From: Deltaproteobacteria bacterium UBA2221
GTDB taxonomy: Bacteria; Desulfobacterota; Syntrophorhabdia; Syntrophorhabdales; WCHB1-27
Reading direction: 5' to 3'
Length of the DNA: 8,273 nucleotides
Assembly (NCBI GenBank): GCA_002328485.1
Contig: DCUF01000078.1
Location: 35,279 to 43,551, forward strand
The position numbers were made by a program, and so were the translations under genes. Positions within the stretch are counted from its first letter, which is position 1, and every line of letters begins with the position of its first letter. Positions 1 through 5,810 of the stretch are shown here, piece after piece. The notes beneath the pieces were generated by a model. The model ran no database searches and was not told the DNA's origin. It worked only from the letters and a program-made list of their open reading frames with translations.

Positions 1-29
1 ACAAGCAGAACCGTCTTTCTCCCGTTCAT
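1..29 (-). CDS. 5' end of a gene running off the window, possibly a response regulator
   Basis: Reading the minus strand from ATG at 29, nine full codons give MNGRKTVLL and the next codon begins GT, so Val follows. A G-rich ribosome binding site (GGGGGT) lies four bases upstream of the ATG. An N-terminus of basic residues followed by TVLLV is how many CheY-like receiver domains begin (KTVLLVDDE), so a response regulator or receiver-containing protein is the first guess. It would fit the two-component genes upstream on the same strand. Only nine codons are visible, so the family assignment is weak. The start itself is better supported, by the ribosome binding site and the AT-rich stretch (AAAAAATAATAT) just upstream. 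Confidence 0.4.
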
Positions 30-445
30 AGTTACCCCCGCATATTATTTTTTGCTTCCCTTAGGAACCCCCTTGGTTCCGATGCCGTTGGTTCCGGTAA
101 CGATCGAGTTGTGGGCCTAGGCCAATGCTTCCCGTGGCAGTTTTGATTTCGTCGTTCTGGGTACCCCCATACCCATTTCGCCTGCCCGCCTTTCCTATCC
201 CGTCCCTCTGCCATGCCCGCTCCCTCTCCTGGTGGGCCATTTAAGCCTTATATCGTAACAAGAGAAATATCGCCCACCTAGGCCCACCCTGTATATACGT
301 AGTCCCCCCTAATTATCCTCGGGAACAGTACATAATTTTTACCTTCGGTTTGTGCTAGAGGTGGCAAAAACGCAGGCAGGAAGCCATATTTTGGAGAATC
401 GGCGGAACCGGGGGACAAACTTTCCTGGGGATGAGGGTCTTGATT
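30..445. other. 416-base gap with short repeats, no convincing gene
   Basis: Two ORFs of about 60 codons occur here, but neither has a recognisable product or a good ribosome binding site. Visible structure: a GGAACC/GGTTCC hairpin (64-69 with 75-80), two direct copies of TTGGTTCCG (73-81 and 88-96), a perfect palindrome GGCCTAGGCC (114-123), and the 11-mer GTGGGCCTAGG at 111-121 with an inverted copy at 277-287. The heptamer GCCCACC occurs twice, 10 bases apart (272-278 and 282-288), with GGTGGGCC inverted at 231-238. This is probably the upstream regulatory and leader region of the minus-strand gene starting at 29. I recognise no known riboswitch in it. Confidence 0.5.
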
Positions 446-479
446 CCGACCCTGGCGATCGCTACTTTGCCAGGGTCGG
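446..479 (-). terminator. Stem-loop overlapping the stop codon of the response regulator gene
   Basis: A perfect 11-bp inverted repeat (CCGACCCTGGC at 446-456, GCCAGGGTCGG at 469-479) flanks a 12-base loop that contains the TAG stop codon (464-462). The stem is GC-rich and sits at the 3' end of the kinase-regulator transcript. No run of T follows on the minus strand (the sequence continues AATCAAGACC), so it is not a classic intrinsic terminator. It could be a 3'-end stabilising hairpin or a weak terminator. Confidence 0.55.
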
Positions 480-1121
480 CAGGATGCCTTTATTTACGGC
501 GTATTTGATAAGATCGATCTTTGTGTGGAGGTGAAGCTTCTTCATCATGCTCGATCTGTGGAGCTCGGCCGTCCGGGGACTTATAAAGAGTTTCTTGGCG
601 ATATCGGCTGTGCTGAGTCCCTGGACAATGAGGTGAAGCACCTCCGTCTCACGGGTAGTCAGGGTATCGTAGAGATCGACAGACGATCCTTTTGCTCCCT
701 GGATGTAGACCTCTATTGCCCGCTCTGAAAGGGGAGGGCCGAGAAAATGGCGTCCTCCCACCACCTCACGGACCGCCTTTATCAGATCTGCTATGTTCGA
801 CTCTTTCAGTACATACCCGTAGGCCCCGTTTTTCAGAGCCTCCACCACATACGGTTCATCCATATACATGGACAGGATGATGACCTTTGTATCAGGCGAT
901 AGTTTCCGTACCTGACGGGTGACCTCAAGCCCGCTGAGGCCGGGCATCATCAGGTCGGCTATGAGGACGGTGGGCTTCAATCTAGCCACCACCTGCACAG
1001 CCTCCAAGCCGTCACCGGTTTCGGCTATTACGGAAAAATCCTTCTCGTTTTCCAGGAGCGCCTTAAACCCCTGTCTTACAATGCTGTGGTCGTCAGCGAG
1101 GACTATGCTGATTGTTCCCAT
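462..1121 (-). CDS. NarL/FixJ (LuxR-type) response regulator
   Basis: This is a 219-residue transcription factor, the usual length for the NarL family. The receiver domain spans about residues 4-120. D10 and D11 form the acidic pocket, D56 in the IADLMMPG segment is the predicted phosphorylated aspartate, and S84 and K105 are the conserved switch residues. A GerE/LuxR-type helix-turn-helix occupies about 153-212, with the typical TRETEVL start and SPRTAELHRS recognition-helix region. It begins 12 bases after the kinase stop, with GGGG about nine bases before the ATG, so the pair is co-transcribed and probably translationally coupled. By family knowledge it is phosphorylated by the adjacent NarX-type kinase and dimerises on DNA. 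Its target promoters are unknown; the repeats beyond its 3' end or upstream of the kinase are candidates. Confidence 0.95.
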   Translation of the reverse strand: MGTISIVLADDHSIVRQGFKALLENEKDFSVIAETGDGLEAVQVVARLKPTVLIADLMMPGLSGLEVTRQVRKLSPDTKVIILSMYMDEPYVVEALKNGAYGYVLKESNIADLIKAVREVVGGRHFLGPPLSERAIEVYIQGAKGSSVDLYDTLTTRETEVLHLIVQGLSTADIAKKLFISPRTAELHRSSMMKKLHLHTKIDLIKYAVNKGILPTLAK

Positions 1122-1133
1122 AACTTGATGCCC

Positions 1134-3836
1134 CTATTGGATTTCCACAGGCAACTCCGCTGTGAGACGCGTACCGGACCCAGGATGGCTTTCCATGGTA
1201 AAAGACCCTCCAAGGAGCGAGGCCCGCTCCTTCATTCCGCTGATGCCGGTAGTGCTCCCCGCGAGGAGCGATCTAGGGTCAAAGCCTTGGCCACGATCCT
1301 CAATCTGAATCTTGAGGTCTTTATCGTCGAACCATAGCCGGACAACAGCTTCTTCGGTCTTGGCGTGGCGCGCCACGTTGGTGAGGGCCTCCTGGACAAT
1401 CCTGAATACCGCTGTCTCCGCCTCTATGGAGAATCGCCGGTCCTCGACGCCACGGTGCTGGAAATGGACCCGGATATTGGTGGCCTTTCGAAAACGTTCG
1501 AAGTGCCAGGGAAGGGTACGTATCAAACCCAAATCGTCAAGCATGGACGGCCTGAGGTCAAGGGAAAACTCCCGAACAAAAACCTGGAGCCTGTTTACGG
1601 TTTCCTTGGCCTCAAGCAAATGCCCCTTCGTCTCTCCCCCCAGATCCAGGGCGTGTCGCTCCAGGGTCAGCTTTAGACCCGTAAGGACCTGACCTATCTC
1701 ATCATGGAGCTCTCGGGCAACATAACTTCGTTCAGCCTCCTGGACGTTGACCAGACGCAGAGAAAGGGCTTTCATCTCGCGGTCCGACTGCCGAACCCGC
1801 TCGAACAACCGGGCGTTCTCCATGGCGATGCCCATCTGCTTTGCCATGGCACTGTAGAACGCCATCTGCTCCTCGCTGAATTTATCACTGTCTTCATCGA
1901 TGAGGCATATCATTGCCTGAATGCCGCCGTCCTCAAACAGGGAAATGCAGAGATAGCTCTTCCAGTGCCGCTGCGCTGATCCATGAAAGATTTCCCTGGA
2001 AGGGCTGAGCCGAGCGCTCACAAGGGCAACGCCTCCTTCGTAAAGGGGGACCCCTTTCTGGTAACTGCGAAGGGCGAATTCTTCGAACTCCGCCGCCGCC
2101 GTATCGGGTATGCCCCATGAAACCTCGGTGTGAAATCTGTCGAGCGTTCCATCGTAGAAGAAGATGCCGCCAGCGTCGATCTCCAGCTTCTCAACGAAGG
2201 CCTTCTTCATCGCATCCAGTATTTCGCGGAGATTGAGGGAGCTGCTCACCGACGTGACGACAAAATTGAGGAATTCCAACTGGAGGTTGCGCTGTCTGAT
2301 CTTCTCCTCTGCTTCATGGGCCAGGGTCACATCCTCGCAGGTTACCAGTATTTCCCCGGTAACAAGGAACACGGAGATGAATTTGACGTACTTTCTCTTG
2401 CCGTCCCTTGATTTTATCTCCCTCGTATAGCCCTTTGCCCCTTCCCGTTCGACACTCGCGAGGATGGTCTCGGGCTGTCTCCAGGAGCGCCGCAAGAGCA
2501 CAAACCACTCGTTCAGGTCGGGCATCTCATTGTCGTCGTACCCGAAGATCTGCCGAAACCTCGGGTTGACATACCGAAAATAGAGCATGTCGGCACCGGC
2601 TATCACAGCCTCCCCGAGGGGCGAACTCTCGGAAACGAGCTCAAACTTCTGCTTTTCTGCAAGCAGATCCTCCTCTGCCTTCTTACGGGACGTCACATCG
2701 GTCAGAACCACGAGGCTCTTGTCTCCCAACAAGGTTATCCGGGACTCCACATCCTTCAATTGCCCGTCCTTGCAGGCGATACGATACTCAGTCTGCTTTT
2801 CCCCTTTATGCGAAGAGGCGAATCTTGCCCGGGGATCGAGGGGTTGGTTGCCCAGGATGCGGTTGGCGCCGGTCCTTTGAACCCAGGTCCCCCATGTGGG
2901 GATATCCTCAAGCAGGTATCCTGTTATGGCCGTGAATTGAGAGTTGACGTAGATGAAATAGCCTCTATTGTCCAGGAGGGCTATGCCGTGGGGATTGCCT
3001 TCCAGGGCCGAGAAGAAGATCTGCCTCTCACTGGCCAGAAGACTTTCGGCCCTCTTCCGTTCAGAGATGTCTCGAACATTGGCAAGGACGCAGTCTCCTT
3101 CGGGCAGAGAGAGCTTCGTTAAAAAAACCTCCACCGGGAAGACCTCTCCATCCGATAGTCGCCTGACCTGCCATTCAAAAAACTGGTTCTCCCCCGCTAT
3201 CGCCTTTTCCCAGTTTATTGCAAGGTCATCCATGGGGCTGTGGGGAGGAGATATGTCATGAATGGTGAGGCCAATCACGTCCTCCCGGCCTGTTAAGCCG
3301 TGCCATTGGAGCATCCGGCGATTCACGTGTTTGATCCGTCCGTCCAGATCATGAACGTAAACGGAATCGTACATCGCATCCAGGTAGGTCTTAAGCTGAT
3401 CCCTCGTCGCCCTCAGTTCCTGCTCAACCCTCGTCCGCTCGGCTATATCCCTAAAGGTAACCAGAACATGGTTATTTCCCGTTGATGAAAGCCTTGCCTG
3501 GGACACCTCCACATCAAAGACAGAACCATCTTTTGGACGTCGCCCCCTTCCCTGGAACACTCGGTGCCCGTCAGATGGAACGTCGTCGAGAACAAAAGGC
3601 CCTTCAAAGGGGGGAAAAGGGATCAGGTAGTCACTGACATTGGAACCGAGCGCCTCCTCGTAAATGCAGTCAAACATGTGCAGGAATCTCTCGTTTACGT
3701 CTTCAAGCCTTCCATGAAGGTCATGGATGAGAAGGGCGGCATCAAACTGGTTGAAGATGTCCCTCAGTAGACCCGAGGGAAGGCGTCCTTCCTGATAGCT
3801 GTCCTGAATCACCGGTTGTCTCTTTTTCTTTTCCAT
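1134..3836 (-). CDS. Cytoplasmic multi-PAS/GAF sensor histidine kinase (NarX/HisKA_3 class)
   Basis: A kinase of about 900 residues. Numbering here is from a GTG two codons upstream of the ATG I chose. There are four PAS units in tandem: roughly 22-138, 146-266, 270-393 and 394-515. Each is followed by the usual linker (RDIAERTRVE, RDISERKRAE, TDVTSRKKAE, EDVTLAHEAE). A GAF domain lies at about 525-685. The dimerisation/phosphoacceptor helix of the HisKA_3 type contains RELHDEIGQ, with H713 as the predicted phosphorylated residue. The ATPase domain shows an N box (QEALTNVARHA, N822), a G1 motif (EDRGQGFD) and a G2 motif (GISGMKER). No membrane segment is evident, so it should sense a soluble signal such as redox state, a gas or a small ligand. 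GTG at 3842 is the alternative start; ATG at 3836 has the better spacing to GGGA. It pairs with the regulator 12 bases downstream. Confidence 0.93.
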   Translation of the reverse strand: MEKKKRQPVIQDSYQEGRLPSGLLRDIFNQFDAALLIHDLHGRLEDVNERFLHMFDCIYEEALGSNVSDYLIPFPPFEGPFVLDDVPSDGHRVFQGRGRRPKDGSVFDVEVSQARLSSTGNNHVLVTFRDIAERTRVEQELRATRDQLKTYLDAMYDSVYVHDLDGRIKHVNRRMLQWHGLTGREDVIGLTIHDISPPHSPMDDLAINWEKAIAGENQFFEWQVRRLSDGEVFPVEVFLTKLSLPEGDCVLANVRDISERKRAESLLASERQIFFSALEGNPHGIALLDNRGYFIYVNSQFTAITGYLLEDIPTWGTWVQRTGANRILGNQPLDPRARFASSHKGEKQTEYRIACKDGQLKDVESRITLLGDKSLVVLTDVTSRKKAEEDLLAEKQKFELVSESSPLGEAVIAGADMLYFRYVNPRFRQIFGYDDNEMPDLNEWFVLLRRSWRQPETILASVEREGAKGYTREIKSRDGKRKYVKFISVFLVTGEILVTCEDVTLAHEAEEKIRQRNLQLEFLNFVVTSVSSSLNLREILDAMKKAFVEKLEIDAGGIFFYDGTLDRFHTEVSWGIPDTAAAEFEEFALRSYQKGVPLYEGGVALVSARLSPSREIFHGSAQRHWKSYLCISLFEDGGIQAMICLIDEDSDKFSEEQMAFYSAMAKQMGIAMENARLFERVRQSDREMKALSLRLVNVQEAERSYVARELHDEIGQVLTGLKLTLERHALDLGGETKGHLLEAKETVNRLQVFVREFSLDLRPSMLDDLGLIRTLPWHFERFRKATNIRVHFQHRGVEDRRFSIEAETAVFRIVQEALTNVARHAKTEEAVVRLWFDDKDLKIQIEDRGQGFDPRSLLAGSTTGISGMKERASLLGGSFTMESHPGSGTRLTAELPVEIQ

Positions 3837-3896
3837 GACCACTACATCCCGTAACTATCCTTCGTATCCTATCTCCTGGAACAACAAATCGGCACA

Positions 3897-3976
3897 GGCC
3901 TCACTATATTCTGCATTCTAACGGCCCTCATTGTAGGCCTTCTCCGGGCCTCATTCGAACTGGCCCCGGCCTCTTA
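3897..3976. repeat. Spaced GGCC(C)TCA repeats between the DUF4197 gene and the kinase
   Basis: The 137-base gap upstream of the kinase ATG carries related words: GGCCTCACT at 3897, GGCCCTCATT at 3923, GGCCTCATT at 3947, and the looser GGCCTCTTA at 3968. They are 21 to 26 bases apart. The last two can also form GC-rich hairpins with GGCCCC at 3962-3967. A -10-like TATAGT (minus strand, 3908-3903) falls inside the array without a clear -35 box. The array may be an operator for kinase-regulator expression or part of a weak terminator after the DUF4197 gene. No function can be assigned from sequence alone. Confidence 0.35.
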
Positions 3977-4699
3977 GCGACCAAACACCTTTTTCAGGAT
4001 CTCGGTAGTCCTCGCTGCGGGGTTGGTCCTAATCTTCTGTTCCTCTTGCGCTACCATGTAAAATAGCCCTTCCAGGGCCTTGTTTGTAACGTAGTCGTCT
4101 ACATCAAGGCTCTCAGCCTTCATGAAGGGCAGAGAAGAGTACGAGGACATCATGTTCTTGTAGGCCCGGGCCACGCCCACTTCTTCCATGCTTCGGCTCA
4201 CTATGGGCTTGAAGGCTGTATAGAGCTTATGGGACGTCTTTGACTTGAAGTAGTCTGTGGCGGCCGTATTGCCGCCATTCAATATCTTCTGACCGTCCTG
4301 AAGGGTCATTTCCTTGATGGCGCCCACAAAATAGTCGGTTGCCTCGGGCGCGGCCTTTTCTGCTGCTCTGTTCATGGCAAGGACGAAGTCATCTACCTGC
4401 TTTTGAAATCCCACCTTACCCAAGACATCGGCCACGTTTCTAATCTTTTCCGGCATCAGGATCTTGATCATCTGGTTGCCGAAATAGCCGTCTGTTTTTG
4501 AGACGGAGGTCACCGCATTTTTGGTGCCCACCGAAAGTGCCTCCTTGAGCCCCGAGACAACGGTGTCATTGTCCAGACCGCTTCCCTTCGATGATGGCGC
4601 CGTCACGCCTTTCAGCAGATCGCCCAGCAGATCGGCCTTCGCCTGCTGCGCCAAGAAAAGGATAATCAACCCTGTTATCAAAAAAGATAGCTTTCTCAT
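3974..4699 (-). CDS. DUF4197 family exported protein
   Basis: A 241-residue protein. The chosen start is the ATG at 4699, because GGGGGAGAGG sits directly before it and the product then begins with a signal peptide: MRKLS, a hydrophobic stretch ITGLIILFLA, then QQAKA as a likely signal peptidase I site. A GTG at 4729 would add ten residues before the signal and is less likely. The mature part matches the DUF4197 pattern as I know it: GLKEALSVGTKNAV near the start, then RAAEKAAPEA, ILNGGNTAATDYFKSKTS, LYTAFKPIV, DDYVTNKALEGLFYM, and a C-terminal AARTTEILKKVFG. The family is widespread in proteobacteria and has no established biochemical function; export to the periplasm is inferred from the signal peptide. 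It has its own promoter at 4736-4763, and the kinase gene follows after 137 bases. Confidence 0.92.
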   Translation of the reverse strand: MRKLSFLITGLIILFLAQQAKADLLGDLLKGVTAPSSKGSGLDNDTVVSGLKEALSVGTKNAVTSVSKTDGYFGNQMIKILMPEKIRNVADVLGKVGFQKQVDDFVLAMNRAAEKAAPEATDYFVGAIKEMTLQDGQKILNGGNTAATDYFKSKTSHKLYTAFKPIVSRSMEEVGVARAYKNMMSSYSSLPFMKAESLDVDDYVTNKALEGLFYMVAQEEQKIRTNPAARTTEILKKVFGR

Positions 4700-4735
4700 A
4701 ACCTCTCCCCCTTGCATATACTCAACCACTGAGCA

Positions 4736-4763
4736 ATAATAAAACGAAAAGGTAAAAAATCAA
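4736..4763 (-). promoter_or_regulatory. Sigma-70-type promoter of the DUF4197 gene
   Basis: On the minus strand TTGATT (4763-4758) and TATTAT (4741-4736) are separated by 16 bases. The -10 box matches TATAAT at five of six positions, and the -35 box keeps TTGA. It lies about 35 bases upstream of the chosen ATG at 4699, which gives a short leader. The region is very AT-rich, as expected. Confidence 0.6.
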
Positions 4764-4775
4764 AGATATAAGCTG

Positions 4776-4821
4776 CGGAGGGATCTGATCGAAGGAGTTT
4801 CGTTGACTGAAATTCCCTCCG
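4776..4821. promoter_or_regulatory. Inverted repeat between the divergent promoters, candidate operator
   Basis: CGGAGGGA (4776-4783) and TCCCTCCG (4814-4821) are perfect inverted copies separated by 30 bases. The right arm lies inside the spacer of the dodecin promoter. The left arm is just upstream of the -35 box of the DUF4197 promoter. A protein bound to both arms could control both divergent genes. This is inference from position only. Confidence 0.35.
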
Positions 4822-4830
4822 TGCTACAAT
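4803..4830 (+). promoter_or_regulatory. Sigma-70-type promoter of the dodecin gene
   Basis: TTGACT (4803-4808) and TACAAT (4825-4830) are separated by 16 bases. Each box matches its consensus at five of six positions, which makes this the strongest promoter visible in the window. Transcription would start near 4837, about 35 bases before the dodecin ATG. Confidence 0.72.
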
Positions 4831-4871
4831 GTGAGAAGAGACACATCAAATAATTGAACAGGGAGGACCAT

Positions 4872-5090
4872 ATGGAAGGCAGCGTGTACAAGATCATTGA
4901 CATTGTCGGTACAAGCAAGACCTCCTGGGAGGAAGCCACCAAGAATGCCATTGAGACGGCAGGTCAGTCGCTGGAGGACCTGCGGATCGCGGAGGTCGTG
5001 AAACAGGACGTCACCGTTGAAAATGGCAAGGTCACCGGGTACAGGGTGCGTTTGAACATATCCTTCAAGTATCATCCAGGCGCGCCATAG
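4872..5090 (+). CDS. Dodecin family protein lacking the flavin-stacking Trp
   Basis: A 72-residue protein, the usual dodecin length. The ATG at 4872 follows GGGAGG (4861-4866) at good spacing; a TTG six codons upstream would place that ribosome binding site inside the gene and is rejected. The fold signature is complete: a first strand ending IVGTS, SWEEATKNAIETA as the single helix, then EVVKQDVTVENGKV and YRVRLNISFKY as the paired strands. Dodecins assemble into hollow dodecamers that store or buffer flavins. In the classical flavin binders a Trp-Phe pair precedes Glu-Val; here the equivalent positions are I39 and A40. This suggests it belongs with the non-flavin, calcium-dodecin/SecE2-like branch. 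It has its own promoter and terminator, so it is probably monocistronic. Confidence 0.9.
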   Translation: MEGSVYKIIDIVGTSKTSWEEATKNAIETAGQSLEDLRIAEVVKQDVTVENGKVTGYRVRLNISFKYHPGAP

Positions 5091-5100
5091 TCGACTGGTT

Positions 5101-5168
5101 GCGATGAAAAAGGGCTACGCCGTGGATCATTTGTCCTGATCCGACACCCCGAAGCCCTTTTTCATCGC
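5101..5168. terminator. Bidirectional terminator between convergent genes
   Basis: GCGATGAAAAAGGGCT (5101-5116) and AGCCCTTTTTCATCGC (5153-5168) are perfect 16-base inverted repeats. An inner stem GGATCA/TGATCC (5124-5129 with 5137-5142) makes the whole a single imperfect 68-base hairpin. Read in either direction, a GC-rich stem is followed by five T, as expected for a terminator shared by the dodecin gene (ending at 5090) and the tRNA-binding gene (ending at 5189). Confidence 0.85.
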
Positions 5169-5188
5169 TTGGTGGAGGCAATATCTCC

Positions 5189-5518
5189 TCAGGAAACACT
5201 GCTGCCGTTGGGAATATCCTTATCGGCAACAACGAGGACCACTGAGCTTTTGTCAGAATTGGATGCAGCGAGAAGCATGCCGTGCGACGTAATCCCTCTA
5301 ATCGTTCTTGGCGCTAGGTTCGCCACCATAATAATCCTTTTCCCGATCAGTTCCTCTTTTTCGTAGTGGCCCTTGATCCCCGCTACGATATGTCGTTCCT
5401 CTCCGAGATCGATCGTGAGGTGATACAGACGATCGGCGCCTTTCACGTCCTCGCACGCCTTTATCTCCGCTACCCTGAGGTCCAGTTTCTTGAAGTCGTC
5501 GAATGTCACGTCTTCCAT
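5189..5518 (-). CDS. Standalone tRNA-binding-domain protein (MetRS C-terminal/Trbp111-like)
   Basis: A 109-residue protein that is one tRNA-binding OB-fold domain and nothing else. Matching features are FDDFKKLDLRVAEI at residues 6-19, ADRLYHLTIDLGEERHIVAGI at 28-48, GKRIIMVANLAPRTIRGITSHGM at 59-81, and LLAAS. This is closest to the C-terminal dimerisation domain of bacterial methionyl-tRNA synthetase (MetRS) as I know it, and related to Trbp111 and CsaA. Such free-standing domains bind tRNA structure non-specifically as dimers and can support an aminoacyl-tRNA synthetase that lacks the domain; CsaA proteins have also been described as export chaperones. The ATG at 5518 has AAAGGAG six bases upstream. 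The gene is single, with an extended -10 promoter upstream and a shared terminator downstream. It is not marked metG because no catalytic domain is present. Confidence 0.88.
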   Translation of the reverse strand: MEDVTFDDFKKLDLRVAEIKACEDVKGADRLYHLTIDLGEERHIVAGIKGHYEKEELIGKRIIMVANLAPRTIRGITSHGMLLAASNSDKSSVVLVVADKDIPNGSSVS

Positions 5519-5553
5519 GAATGACTCCTTTCTACAATAATTTTTGCCACAAA

Positions 5554-5562
5554 AGTATAGCA
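5554..5562 (-). promoter_or_regulatory. Extended -10 promoter of the tRNA-binding gene
   Basis: The minus strand reads TGCTATACT (5562-5554): a TG dinucleotide one base before a TATACT box, the extended -10 arrangement that does not need a strong -35 box. It lies about 35 bases upstream of the ATG at 5518. No good -35 match is present. Confidence 0.45.
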
Positions 5563-5810
5563 GAAGTTAAGGCGCCGTGCCGCCTCAAAGGTACAGTATC
5601 AGCGGTAGCATCCCGAGGGTATCATTGCGACCTTTTTTAGGTCTTGACGCCATTTTATGATCAAAATATTTCAATAATATATCTTATGGTCACTTTAGGT
5701 TATATAAAGCCCCTATGTGAATATTATTGTCTTGATTTTTGCTGTCTTTACTGGAATATATAGGATGTATGCTATGCCTTCGAGCGCTCGGAAAAATGGA
5801 GTCCAAGATT
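5563..5810. other. Non-coding AT-rich leader upstream of the DUF364 operon
   Basis: This stretch separates the divergent tRNA-binding and DUF364 genes. It contains a small hairpin GACCT/AGGTC with a five-T loop (5629-5643), a TTGACG (5644-5649) that could be a -35 box, and strongly AT-rich sequence from about 5650 to 5770. GTTATATA occurs at 5699-5706 with a weak opposing half (TATGTGA, 5714-5720). A reading frame open from TTG at 5739 joins the DUF364 gene, but the sequence before 5796 looks non-coding. No single clear -10 box stands out, and I recognise no known riboswitch. Confidence 0.4.

Noticed and set aside
32..214. Minus-strand ORF of 60 codons in the left gap
   Set aside because: Composition is Arg/Gly-rich without any family resemblance, there is no good ribosome binding site, and it overlaps the repeat-rich leader of the gene at 29.
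340..440. Possible c-di-GMP riboswitch suggested by GGCAAAAACGC and GGAAGCC
   Set aside because: The conserved GCAAAGCC core and tetraloop receptor are absent, so it does not fit GEMM-I.
455..462. GCGATCGC octamer (HIP1 word of cyanobacteria)
   Set aside because: A single occurrence inside the loop and arm of the hairpin; nothing else in the window suggests a cyanobacterium.
352..534. Plus-strand ORF of 60 codons
   Set aside because: It runs into the antisense of the response regulator and its hairpin; no recognisable product and no ribosome binding site.
5739..5810. Upstream extension of the DUF364 gene to TTG 5739 or ATG 5769
   Set aside because: The added residues do not look like DUF4213, the stretch is AT-rich leader DNA, and the later ATG at 5811 has a better-spaced GGAG.
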